NCBI GenBank assembly: GCA_963971285.1
Contig: OZ020263.1
Span: 5,890,001-5,954,000 of the forward strand
Reading direction: 5' to 3'
Origin: Astropecten irregularis
Taxonomy: Eukaryota; Echinodermata; Asteroidea; Paxillosida; Astropectinidae
Length of the DNA: 64,000 bases
Made by a program: the position numbers and the translations under genes. Position 1 is the stretch's first letter. Every line of letters starts with the position of its first letter. This document shows positions 50,049-62,194 of this stretch, piece by piece. Below the pieces are notes generated by a model. That model worked only from the letters and a program-made list of their open reading frames with translations, was not told the DNA's origin and ran no database searches.

Positions 50049-50204
50049 TCAATTATTCAGACGACATCCAAGTAGCTCAAACCGCAGACAGGACCAACTA
50101 CCGTATTTGTCCAATGCTTCCAGTCTCACCAGAGTGGCCTGGATGGTCTCTTTGAAGAGTTGAATAACAGGAGTTGTAGCATCATCTATATTACCGCTGA
50201 AGAT
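50049..50204 (-). CDS. Gene B exon e: end of F5/8C domain and stop
   Basis: 156 bases after acceptor GTCTTCTCAG. It encodes IFSGNIDDATTPVIQLF and SCLRFELLGCRLNN, then TGA (50049-50051). Two codons shorter than in gene A; stop context identical. Confidence 0.9.
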   Translation of the reverse strand: MFSGNIDDATTPVIQLFKETIQATLVRLEALDKYGSWSCLRFELLGCRLNN

Positions 50205-53200
50205 CTGAGAAGACAGCAAAGAGGACATGATTTAAATACATTTGATTTCCAACCTCAGGTTGGGAGTTTGTTTAGGACATACACCTGGGCGAAAAAGTAA
50301 TCCACCCCTCAGAATAATAATCCGATCGAGTGGAATAGTAATTCCAGCATTAGTAATAGCATGTCCTAAATACACTTCCGTATGTAGGGCAGTTTAAGTT
50401 GGGCAAAGAATGATGAGATTTAAGGCATGTTTTACACACATGAATAATCGGGATTATTTGGGTCACGATTTTTTTTTTCAGGTGAACTTCCTGTCGCAGC
50501 ATGTTGAGTACAAATTACCATTTCGATTCTTCGCGCGCGTAGCACCGGATGTCAGGTCAAATTCGGGTCAAACTTCGAGAATCGCGAATGTGCAGTTTGA
50601 TTAAGTAATTGAACTGGTACGGTCTGGATCGGCCTGTGTGAAACACGACAGAAAATAATCGCGACGCGATTCAAAGCAGCGTTTTTAGTGTGTGTGAACG
50701 GGCCTTAGATTAAGAGCGAGGTAGCAAAGAAGACGTGGAGGTCCAGTTAGGGGGAAGTGTCTCGTAGGAAAGCCATGACTTGACTTGGGCATTGAACTAA
50801 TAACAGATCAATGCAGTAATGAAGAGGGACATAGATTCATGTATGTATCATGTATTATCATTACCTCAATGGCTCTGTTGTCCTTGACGTATTCATATAC
50901 GCCTGGTGAGGATGCAGTCCGATAGGACACTTGGTACTCTGTCACACGATTGCTACCCGTGCTTCCTTGGGTGATGACGCCGGACACCAGTGTACTGGTC
51001 ACGAGATCCACTTCAACCCAAGGATCGGTATCACTAATAAATTAAACAGACATCCTTAAACTGTTGAAACAATTGCTACTTAACGTATGGTCTATTCAAC
51101 ATTACAAAATGTGAAGAGATTCGGATTGTTTCACATTATTTGTTGCTCTATGTAAAGAAACGGCAAGTCCTTGTGTATTGGTCTAGGGGCCGCTTTCACA
51201 AGACGCTCAGATTAATCGAAACTTTGAATTGTCAATATCGTTATGGTAATTTCTATCTTGACATCACACTTTGCTTAGCAATTAAGATTGATCCACGATT
51301 TCAGAATAATCTCAGTGCTTTATGAAATCCACCACAGGTCATAGGAAATACTTAAGTGCGTCTTAGAAATTATTCTTAGTATACAGAGCGTCGAATGAAT
51401 CAGCAGCTACTATTACGTAGGTCTGGGCTTCGTAAAATGCTTTTTCACCAGCGGACGATACAGTTGTAACGTTGGCTACTATTGGTCCACATTAGTAAAT
51501 AAACTACCATTGACCTTAGTGTAAAAACCCTCAACTTCACAGTTCAAAAAACCTCATACATGCAGGAGTCTCTTACTTTTTGGTGCAATACTGCAAATGG
51601 TAGTTTGATCCCTCATCTAGGTAATTCTTGTCAATTTTTGGTGGGTTAGCCGCTCAGAGTTTTTTTTTTGCTATTTGCACCAAAAATGTATTACCCCCCC
51701 CCCCCCAAAAAAAAGGGATTTCTCAAACCCACTTGCTGCCGGTTTTCTCGAAGCAACCCTCCACGTTCAAAGCGAATTAGCGCCACAAGTCTCCACAACA
51801 GCTTACAGCACTGAACCGCCAGGTTTTGACAATTTGTCTTAATCACATAATAAATCAACTCCACGACCCCAAAAATGCATATTTCAGCCTGCAAATTTGA
51901 GGGAATACAAATTGTGATAAGTACTTCAGCGCATTGATTTTGGAGTTATTTAGTGCGGTGTACCCATATGGCAGAGGTCAGCGAGGATTATATGGTATAG
52001 TATTCATCATCCGTGGGACAGTTGACTACAAGAGGATTATTGAAAGTTCTGACTATTTACCACTCAGGTTTATGTGTCTCTTTATTTGTATAAAGAGCAT
52101 TTGTCTATATACCTTATTCTGCCTCGTTTTCAATATTCAACTCAAGACCACGTGACGAAGCGCGGTGGGATCATTGGAGTTGATTTTGCTGTTGAACATC
52201 GCGACGTTCAGATGTGACAAGGCTCTCAGTGATGGCGAAGTTTATTATTGTAGGGTGCACATCATTGGCTGGATAACCAGCAGAGCGTGGGGTGTTGACC
52301 CTGAGCAGGATGAAGAACTCTCCTATCACGTCAATCGTGTAAGTTAGATAATGGTTAGATGGTCATCAGGGCTCAGGGTTTCTCGACACTTCATCTGGGT
52401 TTCCACCCGCACAGCCTTGTGCTGACCATGAGTTAAAGTGGCCTACGAAATCGCCATGATTAAAACGATAATTTCGAAACTGTAGCAACATGTTCCCCAG
52501 ATATGTTGGCTCAAAGTTAAGATGCTTTACCACTGTGCGACTGATTTCTTACCTACATTGGTTTTCAGTCGGACAAAGACCAATGTTTGTATTTGGTTGG
52601 TTTTGACGTTGGTCCGATGTTGGATGGAGGTTGGCAATTGTCATGTTGGTCCAAGGTTAGAATCCAATATGTTGAACAACGTTGGTTTTATGGTAAAATC
52701 CCAACTGTTGGTAACAGACGTTGCGCCTTTGTTGGAATGAGGCCGGCAACTATGAGGTTGGTATCAAATAACCACAATGGAAACGACTGGATTAATTTAA
52801 ATCATTGAAAGGTGAACACACGGAAATTATCTGGAGCGGGATTCGAACCGTTGATCCCGGAATACCGTACCGGTGCTCAATCAACTGATCCATTCAGCCC
52901 TATGTTGGCGGTGTCCAAAATTGTCAATTTTTGTTTTACCTTTCAATGACTTCAAATTAATCTATTTTTTTTAATTTGATGACTATATTGATCCCCCTTG
53001 TACCGTTTCTTGGGTTTGCGGCATTGCTTAAGTTGCGTGTATCTTAAATTATGGATATAGTGGTATGTGAGTGGTTTCTTACGGGCAGATGGAACTCGAC
53101 AGCCTTGGAAGGTAGTCCATCTAGGAGAAGGTACACTCCGATTTCAAAACCCGGATAGGCGGAGCTCGAAGGCCATGGAAGGCAGTCCACCAAGGAGAAG

Positions 53201-56200
53201 GTCACTCTGAACTAAAACCAGCTACCCTAGCTATGCGTTAAATAGTGTTGGAGGTCAGCATCCAACGGCGGAGGAAAGTTTCCCTCAAGGGGAAACTTCA
53301 ACGGCTTGGGGCGTATGAGGAGGTCTCTCCCACCGACCCGCTGACACACTTTAGGGCGTGAGCTATCCGCCCTGCCATGGCAAGAGAAGTAGCAGCCTTC
53401 CCGTGATGTTGTTCTATGGGTGATACCGCCCACTTCAAGCCTGGCAGCCCCAGGCTAATTGGGTCCTCCCCGGCCCGTCCTCGTTGATGGATGAGCCACC
53501 ATCTGCACCAAGGACGTAAATTGTCGGCTTGCGGAATCTGTTAAATTGCGCAACGACAAGTGTGCGGCAGCAGAACTTGGCAATCTTTGCAGAGTTAGGA
53601 CTCAGAGTGGAGAGAGGAGAAGGAAGAGAACGAGAAGAGGCAAACGAGGAGGTAAGGAAAAGGAGAAGACGAAGACTGACCAGATGAAAGGTCGTGCTAC
53701 TCGAATCGTTTCTTGGAACGTCCGTAGCCATAATAGACGGCAGACTACAATCGAGCAATTAACAGCCAGCATTGATGTAATTGCTATCCAGGAAACCAAG
53801 TTAAAGCAGGCACCAGAGTATGGGGACGACCACATCGTATTTTTCAAGCACACCAAGGAGGGCGGCAACATCAAGAGGGGCTTGTTAACGGTATGCAGGC
53901 TGAGTACCAAGTGCTGCGAGGTGGGCACGCCACCGAGCACCACCAAAGCAGAAACACAAGCAGTCAGTATTGAAGCCGGCAAGCACAGGTACACCATCGT
54001 CAACATCTACATCCCCTGTGACTCTATGACAAACCCTGTGGACTGGACTACTCTCTTGAATAAACTACTGGACCTTGGACCCCGGGTCATCATCACCGGA
54101 GATTTCAATGCCCGCAGCCCGAAATGGGGAGACACCGATTGCAACTGCAATGGCGAGGCCCTTGAAGCGGCTCTTCCGAACATCAATGGCATCATTATCA
54201 ACAACGATGGACCCACACGCATGGCGGAAAGACCGGGAGATAGCGATTCATGTGTAGATCTCACTGTGGCTTCAGCGCCCGCAATGTTGGAAATCAAGTG
54301 GAAGTTGCTTCCCCTTATGGGCAGCGACCATCGACCAACGCTCACCACCATCAGAAAGACGGGGGAGCAAACCGCCAAGCAACTGCATGGAAAGGGCTTC
54401 AAATATGTCGCCAGAAGCAAACGGGCCATTGACAGACTTCGTAAAGCGGTCCTTGAGGAAATGAGACTGAAGAAAGGTAGGAAGAAGAAGGCTCAGCCGA
54501 AACCAGTCTGGGCTACAGAGGAAGTCAACTCTGCCTGGGAGGAAAAGATGAAAACAAGCAAGGAATATACCTTGGCTAAGAAGCAGGGGGCCAGCCAGGT
54601 CCAAATTGCATCCAAGCGGGAGGCGTTCAGTACCGCAGCGGAAAGGTACAGGAGTATCGCTACGGGGGCCAAGCAGAAAGCATGGGATGACTTCTGTGCT
54701 GAATGCGATCCAGAAGACAAGACCATCACATGCAAGTTTTGGAATTTGGCTAGGTCAATGCATCGGCGTGCAGCCATCAGCAATGTTGGCCCACAACAGA
54801 TCTTGGGAGGGAACGCCGAGCAGCTCACCACTGACGAGGAAAAGAGAAAGGCGTTCCTGAAGAGATTTATGGACCAGCTGCAACCAGATGGAATAACTAC
54901 CATTAGGAACACCTGGAAACTTCTAAACCAGCGGATTATCCTGGGTAGCCAGGGAGGCGGAAACGCTGGATGTCCCAGCATTGACATAGAGGAACTGGAA
55001 GCCTGCGTGAGGCGGACACAGCACAGGGTCCTGATGGGGTGCGGTATAAGCATGTCAAAGCCATGGAGATGAATGACAAGGCAGAAGTGACCGAGCGTAT
55101 CAATCATTCAATGATCGAGGGTATCATTCCGGAAACTAGGAGCGACTGCAGGATGGCAGTTTTGCCTAAACCCCTTAAAGACCACACAATCCTGAAGGGG
55201 TACCGTATCATCACCATGGCCAATACATGGAACAAACTTTGCGAGAAGATCGCGGCGAAGTGACCGACCTCGGATTTGGAGAATCGTGGCTGCCTGCCCG
55301 TGCAAGTCGGAGGAGCAAGGCCAGGCAGGTCAACCACAGGTAATATAGAAGCAATTACCCATAGTGTCGCCCAAAGCCTACAGAGATCAAAACATATAGC
55401 CAAAGCCACCTATGACCTTGAGGATGCGTATAGCAGAGTGGACATCCCCATCCTTGCCAAGAAGCTACTGCTAATTGGTGTGAATGTGGTTATGGTCCGC
55501 TGGATAATAGCCCTGCTGGGAACCAGGAAATGTCAATTGAGATTCGGAAGTTGGAGATCGGAAATCATCCTCGTCAGTTCAGGCCTTCCACAGGGACCTC
55601 CTTTATCGGCGGTACTAATCAATGTTTACACTGCGGACATCATCACTTACCTTCGGAAGTCAGGAGTCGAACCATACACGTATGTTGACGACATCATCGT
55701 GAAAGCGGTGGACGATACTCCTGAAGAAGTGACCCAGAAGCAGCAAGAGGCTCGCAACGCTTTGCAGCGCTGGACCGTTGACAACAAGCAATCCATACAG
55801 GGAGGGAAGAGTCAATGGATGCTTGTTACAAGGGCACACATAGAAAGAGGGCACTTCGGTATTACCTTCGACGGCACTGCAGTACCTCAGGTAGACACTC
55901 TGGTCTGTCTAGGGATTGCTATGGACAAGCATTTCACCATGGCCAAGCACCTTGACAGGCTGCGGGATAAGGCAACGAAAGGTCTAGCCACACTGCAACG
56001 TGCGGCGGGGCAGAACATAACGCAGGAGAGCCTGTTCACGCTCATGAGGGCAGTAGTTCTAAGCAGGGTAAAATACGGGTTGCACCTTGCAAGCCACACT
56101 GCTTTAACAGCGAGGACAAAGCTTTAGCAGGTTCAAAATGAGGCCATGTGGATTGTCACGGCTGCAGCAAAGCCCACATCATGTGACAGCCTGCGCTACT

Positions 56201-59200
56201 GGCTTAATGTCCCTACCATTCACCACCAGCAAAAGCTTGCGGCAGCTGAAGAATATCTGCGCGTCTTGGCAGCAAAATCACACCCTCTGATGGCGGAGTT
56301 AGAAGCAAGGGAAGACACCAAGATTGAGCAGAGGCTCAAAACAGTCCAGTCCTGGGTTCGTGTAGCTCGTGACGTCGTTGAGAACATATGTCCCACACAA
56401 AACATACGCATTGCGGAATGGGTGCAATTCAGCCTCAACAACCTATCATGCCATCAATTAGGTGACCGTTCATGGCGAGATCAGAGTGGGATCGCAAATC
56501 AGGCACTTTTCAGAGCCTGGTTGGAGGAGCGGGAATGTAATATCATCATAGCCACCGACGGCTCAATACGAGAAGGAGTTACGGCATGGGGAGGTGCAGT
56601 TTGGAGGGACCACAACATCTGCTTTGAATGGTCAGCCGCCAAAGGGAGAGCATCCTGTAGCTATCGAGCTGAATGTGAGGCCTTCATGGATGCGCTCGTT
56701 TGGCTGAGGGGCAACATCCAGAGGAACGATCGTGTGGCAATCCTGACGGACTCACTCAGCATCGTCACCCGCCTAAGCAAAGGGCTGATGCCATTACCTT
56801 GGTTGGATATCATCTGCACTATCCGTGAAAGAGTACTGGTAACGTACGTCCCGGGGCACAGTGGAGTCCTATATAATGAGAAAGCCGATAACCTGGCTGG
56901 GAAAGCCGAACCCTTTGGCGGTCTCGTATACACACCGGAGGACGTCACAGCTGCCATTAGCAAGAACATACTGGAGGAGGACGATGGAAACCAGGTAACA
57001 TCTTGGTCAACCGTAAGATTGAAGGAGCGAGGATGCCAGCGAGGGGATGGAAGGAAGTTGAAAGATCGAGGATGGGACAGAGCAGTGAGGAACCAAAGTG
57101 AACTGGGAGTCCTGTCAAGAAGCACTCTGCATAAGATTGTCGAGGGAAGAGGACCTGAGCAGCAGCCGGCGTCGCTACTATGCTGCCGTGAAAGGTGAAA
57201 GGTGAAAGGTTTCATGGCTGCTGTGCTGGAAGATGTGCTGGAATTTCTGACTCAATTATTATTACCTTGAATGAGCACACCAAACTCCGTCGAAGTTCAG
57301 TCGTGCTTCTTTGGCAGAGTATGGTGAAGATGATTCACTCGATGCCGTGATCCTCCCGTCTGGTATGATGTTGAAGTCTTCAAGGCCCACGTGTTCATAA
57401 AGCATCCATTTATCTGTACAAACATCAATTTAATTACACACAGAATAATGATAAGTTATAGATAGCAGGATGTGATATATATTTGTTGTATTGTGCCTTG
57501 CTCATTCGCCAAATTTCACATTTTTGATAGATTATAGTTGACTTTCTAGCAATAAAAATAACTTTCAAATCAGACATCGAACCAATGCAAATGACACACG
57601 TACGGCAGACATTGTATTCAAAGTAGCAGAGAATCATGATGAGGTAACATATTACTTATCAGCTACTTTCTACTATTTGCTCCATCCTGTTGTTATTTTT
57701 TTCATTTTTGGCAAAAATGTTTTGTCTGTACAGCAACAAACACAACATCAGCAGCATCATTCCAGTAAGGTCCATGAATATTTTGTTCTTCGGTAGACAG
57801 ATATCTCGTTCTGTCCCATTCATTCATCGACTTAGATTTTACCTCTTGCTCAATTCCACTGATTTCTTCGCCATGAACAGCACGATTGATAATGTTTCAT
57901 AATTTCGAATGTTTGAATTTGGTTATGATGAGATTTACATTTCGTATCATTTTGTTTTCAAATAACAATATTTCTCAATTTGTATATTTGGTTTGTGTCT
58001 TCTCCATGTCGTGAATAAATTCGATTCCACTAGGTCCCTTAAGACCCCATTGTGATGAATTGTTTGCCATCACGTGTCGATAAGATTAACTTCTTTAAAA
58101 GTTTTTGTGAGATAACTGACTTGTAACTGCACTACTTTCTCGGTGCTAGAGACCCAACAGGCAATTAAAATCACCCTAATAATCCAGGGACTATCTTCAT
58201 TCAGGAAGTCTTGTAATTCTTCATGGAATGAATGCAATGATGCAGAACATTAGAAGCATAAACGATTAACAAAATGGTCACAATTTCCAACGGCTACTAA
58301 TGTCACACTTGTGATCCAAGAACTTATTTCCACATTTCCCAGATAAAAGAATTTAGACCCATTTTAGAGCACTTGTATCTCCATGACTAGGGAAGATTTA
58401 TCCATGTCATTGCTTACGACAGGCTGTTTCATCCATTGTAGTTCTGATTTTCTTATCCGATAATAATAGGCCCTATTGCTCGTAGAAGGCCTGAAATAAT
58501 CCCAAAGTAAATCGTATTCGTTGTGATTACACAAACAGCTAACTGAATCATGGCGAGTAACACCTCCAAGCATCTATAACTAATGAAATAAATGAACTGG
58601 TATCATTCGTAGTTGGGCATCCCCTCCCACGCCATGATGGTTATATTACTTGGGCACATAACATTTTCAGTTGGGCGATTGCCCCAGTCCCTCTTCTATT
58701 TCGAAACCTCCACACACCCTTTTGAATATAATGGAACTACCTCTGGATATTGATCACTAATGTCTGTTCTCTGTTCATTATCAGATTCTCTCTGTTTACT
58801 GCTCATATCTGACTCCGATATTGTCTCACAAATGGCATCATGTTAATCAGTCTTGGACCGTTCTTCCACATCTAGTTTCCCCTTCAGTCCTTCCAGGACA
58901 AATTCATTCTTGCTCGTTTCCTTGTCATTTTGTATTGGGTTTATCCATCTTTTGGTTTGCCTTTTACTCTTTGTTTCGTTTGCTGTTTGGGGTGTTTCAT
59001 CTCCTCATTTTATTTTCATTTCTTAAAATTGTTATTACTCTTAATTAATACTGTAATTGCCATTGGTATTATCTGCTCCACGTGTAATATGTAAAGCATT
59101 GACGAACAATAAGTATAATTGTTTGGTATATTGCCTCTGATGAAGAGTGTGAGTGACACAAAGGCCGTCTCCTTTCCAGCTTGTCTTAAAGTTCCATTTC

Positions 59201-61278
59201 CCTCGTTCATGTGTGTTATTTTATCATTACCCGGCTTTATTTCCGAAATGATTTTCCAAATGAATGACAGGATCAACGCGCATTATTGAATTTTCGCCTC
59301 TTCAATAAAATATGCACATTTTTCCAACGGCCACTGTCATGCCACACTCGTGATCAAAGAACTTAAATATTTCCAGATTTCCCTAAAGAATAAATGAGAC
59401 CACTATGGAGTGTTTATCTCCATGATTAAAAATATTTCGGATTTGAATATTATTGCTTGTGACAGGCTGTTTCATTGAACATTAGAATGAGTAAGGCCCG
59501 CTTCAAACTTCGAACTTCGGCCGTGTCTAATGCAATACATTGCAATCGACATAAAAGCGGCGGAAGTTCGGCAGTTGCTTCAAACGCCGGTTTTCTGTTA
59601 ACCTTAATGCAAATTCGAACATGGCGGACCAAGAGAGACTTATGATATTGCTATATTCTTCTGCGAGAAGGCGGCGCTCTCTCTTTTAAAATGGTATACG
59701 GGGTGGAACTCCGATTTGGGACGTTTCAATTGAATTAGACACGGCAAAAAGTCGACGTTTGAAGCCGTGCCGCTCTACTGCAGTTAAAAGCGGCAAGCCC
59801 TGTCGATCTTTCGGCAGAAAACCGGCAGTTGCTTCAAACGTCGAATTTCTGCCGTGTCTAATCCAAACGTGGGCCAATATTTTAATTAGACACAACAGAA
59901 GTTCAACGTTTGAAGCGGGCCTAAGACTTGCGGTGACACCATATATAATACTCTTTTTAGCAAGATGTGTGGTCCTGAAAAGGACCGATGAGAGTAGATT
60001 CTCGACGTTCCGACTAGTGCGCTCTAGTCGTCTTAGAGGACGACTGGGGACGACTAGAGAACACTAGTCGAAACGTCCTTTTCAGGACCACACATCTTCC
60101 TAAAAAGAGTATTATATATGGTTTCACCGCAAGTCTTAATCATTCTTTTCTCTCCACCATGCAAAACTTCAAAGCCTACTCATTGAACATTGTTGTTCCG
60201 ATTTTCTTGACCGATAACAACAGGCACTTATTTGTCTTAGAACGCCTGAAAATATCAAAAAACTAATAAAACTCCGATACATCTATTCGTATGAAATAAA
60301 CGAACTAGCATCATACCATGGTAGCCTTTCCGTTACAAGTAAATGCCTGACGTATTTGAATTGAATGATCACTGATCAATATTACTTTGGCTGTTATATT
60401 ATGATGTAAGCAGAACTAAGAATCACGTCGTAGTCGTAGGTAAACTCACCTGCCGTCTGTCCATCGCGATCAGTCCATGTTAGAGTGCATCTAGTACCTT
60501 GATCTACTACATTGTTGGAACACCCAGACGGACCGGTATATTGAGTCATGTCTACATCAATGATTGCACATGACACCACGGCTGTGGAAAAGATGAATCG
60601 GGATTATTACAATCTACATACACATCTTATTTTATATCCAATGCAGTGCAATAATCTCAAAAAGGGATGACGACATCATCGGGGGAAACTCAACTTTCTA
60701 GAATATCAATCATTGATACGTGAACGAATTAGTCATTAATTGGCCGATTGGTTTTTCTCTTATTCTGAACTGACTGGCGATGTCTCAGTGCATTGACAGT
60801 TGGTAGCCATGTGTGATGGTCAATATCACAGTAATATCCAAGCAGCAGACACCCACCCCATGCACCCGCGATGACAGTAAGACCATGAGTGAGAGGTCTG
60901 TTAAATTAATGTTTCACACAAAATGCAGGACAAACAGCAATAAGCACGGCTCCATGACGTTGATAAGAGATAACTTGACCCGAGTGCGCATATTTTGATG
61001 GCAGATGACATCACAAAAAAGACTACATTGAACTCCAAAAGCTATATAGACACTTCGGTGATGATACTTACTTCCGCACCCTACGTCACTTCCACTCCAA
61101 GTCCCATTCAGCAAGCATGTGGGATTGACAGAGCTAGACAATGTATACCCAGAGTCACACTCTACGACACAGGAGCTACTAACTGGTAGCTGATTGGTCA
61201 TGGTAAGGTCCTGGCTGTTGAGAGTACAGGTTGATATGGAACCATTTGCTGGTGCTGGTAGTGGTGGACAGGTCACGA
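50049..61278 (-). CDS. Gene B: sushi (CCP) plus F5/8C protein, paralogue of gene A, five exons
   Basis: Exons in order: 61278-61072, 60581-60450, 57413-57266, 51033-50865 and 50204-50049 (TGA). Phases and junctions are the same as in gene A; the first two exons are identical in length to those of A, and the other three differ by whole codons. The encoded modules are the same: a six-Cys sushi unit, a three-Cys unit and a C-terminal F5/8C domain ending CLRFELLGCRLNN. The frame is intact, so the copy may be functional. Its introns are larger (490, 3036, 6232 and 660 bases) because of insertions. A notable difference is an extra Cys in exon c (GVWCAHS). As in A, upstream exon(s) including any signal peptide are not identified in 61279-64000. 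The likely role is extracellular recognition or adhesion, by family; the ligand is unknown. Confidence 0.85.
50425..50710. repeat. MITE-like repeat in a gene B intron
   Basis: TTTTACACACATGAATAATC at one end and AGTGTGTGTGAACGGG at the other, with AAAATAATCGCGACGCGATT inside; related to 19240-19630. Non-coding. Confidence 0.45.
50865..51033 (-). CDS. Gene B exon d: core of F5/8C domain
   Basis: 169 bases, phase 2 in and 0 out. It encodes SDTDPWVEVDLVTSTLVSGV, RVTEYQVSYRTASS and VYEYVKDNRAIE. Two codons shorter than in gene A. Confidence 0.9.
51034..53078. other. Gene B intron c, part 1
   Basis: No exon seen. An S2 SINE head on the minus strand lies at 52825-52905 (GGAGCGGGATTCGAACC as printed). 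Its flank GTATGTGAGTGGTTTC matches the 1.33-kb unit and is where the I-type element inserted. Confidence 0.55.
53079..57207 (+). mobile_element. I-type non-LTR retrotransposon in gene B intron, antisense to the gene
   Basis: GGTTTC on both sides (53073-53078 and 57208-57213) looks like a 6-bp target duplication. It is supported by the empty site in related S2 flanks (GTGGTTTATGGCTTCTGACT at 44906), which shows the two flanks belong together. The element has a long 5' leader (53079-53683), an endonuclease-RT-RNase H coding region and a short GTGAAAG tandem tail (57188-57207). Confidence 0.78.
53684..57198 (+). pseudogene. I-type polyprotein: endonuclease, reverse transcriptase, RNase H
   Basis: Start at ATG 53684; the upstream frame is open and basic (RRRKRTRRGKRGGK). 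Endonuclease: IVSWNVRSHN, AIQETKL, ITGDFNARSPKWG and GSDHRPTLTT are all intact. A frameshift near 55015-55025 leads to PDGVRYKHV and VLPKPLKD..LKGYRIIT. In-frame stops fall at 55261-55263 and 56125-56127. Reverse transcriptase: YDLEDAYSRVDI, SGLPQGPPLSAVL, YTYVDD. RNase H: IATDGSI, AECEAFMDAL, ILTDSLSIV and YVPGHSGVLYNEKAD, with the Asp-Glu-Asp residues present. EN-RT-RNase H order marks the I superfamily. One frameshift and two stops make it inactive but not old. Confidence 0.85.
57266..57413 (-). CDS. Gene B exon c: start of F5/8C domain
   Basis: 148 bases, phase 1 in and 2 out, acceptor TTTGTACAG and donor GTAATA. It encodes DKWMLYEHVGLEDFNIIPDG, ITASSESSS and ARLNFDGVWCAHS. The 3' end of an I-type retrotransposon lies only about 58 bases downstream in the intron. 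Confidence 0.87.
59494..59922. mobile_element. MITE with TAA target duplication, inside a foldback arm
   Basis: AGGCCCGCTTCAAAC at the left and GTTTGAAGCGGGCCT at the right are perfect inverted ends. TAA flanks both sides (59492-59494, 59922-59924 overlapping the ends). A 3-bp TAA/TTA duplication is typical of PIF/Harbinger-type elements. The interior has related inverted GTTTGAAGC and TTCAAACG(T/C)CG blocks. Non-coding. Confidence 0.7.
59922..60138. mobile_element. Foldback element with about 64-bp arms
   Basis: TAAGACTTGCGGTGACACCA at the left and GGTTTCACCGCAAGTCTTA at the right continue inwards through TATATAATACTCTTTTTAGC, AGATGTGTGGTCCTGAAAAG and their complements. The centre has CGACTAG/CTAGTCG palindromes. 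The left arm continues beyond the MITE at 59494 (ATTAGAATGAG matches AATCATTCTTTT inverted), so that MITE inserted into this element. Confidence 0.8.
60450..60581 (-). CDS. Gene B exon b: three-Cys module
   Basis: 132 bases, phase 1-1. It encodes VVSCAIIDVDMTQYTGPSGC and RCTLTWTDRDGQTA; only about five residues differ from gene A. Confidence 0.87.
61072..61278 (-). CDS. Gene B exon a: sushi/CCP module
   Basis: 207 bases, phase 1-1, acceptor ATACGTGTAG and donor GTAAGT. It encodes VVTCPPLPAPANGSISTC, SSCVVECDSGYTLSS and PTCLLNGTWSGSDVGC. Differences from gene A are concentrated in the middle loop (residues about 19-34). Confidence 0.88.
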
Positions 61279-61660
61279 CTACACGTATAGAGAAATAAGA
61301 ACAACTAGACCTGTGTTTGTTGACAAACACTGAGCTGTTTCGCGTATTATTTATAAATTATATGAAAAATAAACATGAACGCAATTGACCCAGTACAGAA
61401 AAAAGGCAAAACAGTGGTGTCTTCATTGCCGTTAATAACAACTATCAGGAGCGTCTTCAGTTGTCCATCAAATCAATACACACTTGTTTACTGATACATG
61501 TACATACACTTGGCAATACACAAGTCTACTATAGGCCAGCGTTCATAGTATGTATGGTTGTGATTATGGGCAGTGGAAACAGCCAAATTATTCATTTTCT
61601 AGCTCGTCGTGCTCCATTCAAAATGGCAGTATAGGCAAAATTAGCATTGGAAAAATGGCA
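61279..61660. other. Upstream of gene B exon a, no exon found
   Basis: The next 5' exon (phase 1 out, probably a signal peptide) should lie in or beyond this stretch but none can be supported. Confidence 0.4.
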
Positions 61661-62190
61661 AAATTAAATATTCAAAAATCAATAAAAAATCAGCCGATGA
61701 CGTCATCGTGACGTCACTTCAAATTATGGATAAATACCATTCCTACCTACCCACCAAGTTTTATTACGATCGGATATTCGCTTATGTGTGTTTTTTGGAA
61801 AAAATTGCAAAATTAAATATTCCAAAATCAATAAAAAATCAACCGATGACGTCATCGTGACGTAATTTCACATTTACGATACTAGTACCATTCCCTACCT
61901 ATCCACCAAGTTTCATCACCATCGGATATTCTCTTATACATGTATGTGAATCTGAAAATCGGGTTTTTTATGACGTCATCATGACGTCACACCTTTTTGT
62001 GGCATATGGCTATAACCTAACAAACATTTTACCGAAAGAATTTCGAAATTGCGATTTGAGAAATACATGGCCAAGTCCACTATAGGCCAGCGCGCATAGC
62101 ATGGTTGTGCATTATTATGCGTGGTGGATCATGAAAACAGTGTTCTTCATGCGCGGTAGGCCTACTTGCGCTAAAAATTGTCCTAAAATG
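61660..62190 (+). repeat. G-family tandem repeat, about 145-bp unit
   Basis: Two full units (about 61664-61800 and 61801-61945) and a partial third. Each holds AAATTAAATATTC(A/C)AAAATC, CCGATGACGTCATCGTGACG, then CCACCAAGTTT(T/C)AT and ATCGGATATTC. The same palindrome family is seen at 1500-1870 and 10560-11227. Confidence 0.7.
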
Positions 62191-62194
62191 TGAC

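Larger units (their letters stand above)
57414..60449. other. Gene B intron b
   Basis: 3036-base GT-AG intron. A block at 58320-58620 recurs at about 59370-60330 with the MITE and foldback inserted between its parts (GACAGGCTGTTTCAT, GATTTTCTT(A/G)(T/A)CCGATAA, ATGAAATAAA(T/C)GAACT). No coding exon was recognised. Confidence 0.6.
43218..61278 (-). repeat. Right arm of the large inverted duplication
   Basis: Inverted counterpart of 4023-17431, with landmarks in strict reverse order (pairs listed under the left arm). It is about 4.7 kb longer, mostly explained by the 4.1-kb I-type retrotransposon at 53079-57207 plus MITEs in the introns of gene B. Divergence is patchy: coding exons and some intergenic blocks are well conserved, others barely alignable by eye. 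Confidence 0.8.

Noticed and set aside
53602..57215. Minus-strand frames up to 204 codons opposite the I-type element
   Set aside because: Shadows of the endonuclease-RT-RNase H coding region.
4023..61278. The two arms as two haplotypes wrongly joined (assembly artefact)
   Set aside because: Divergence in coding exons (about 15% in the sushi exon by eye, with codon indels) is too high for alleles, and the insertions differ. It is not excluded for the arm boundaries themselves.
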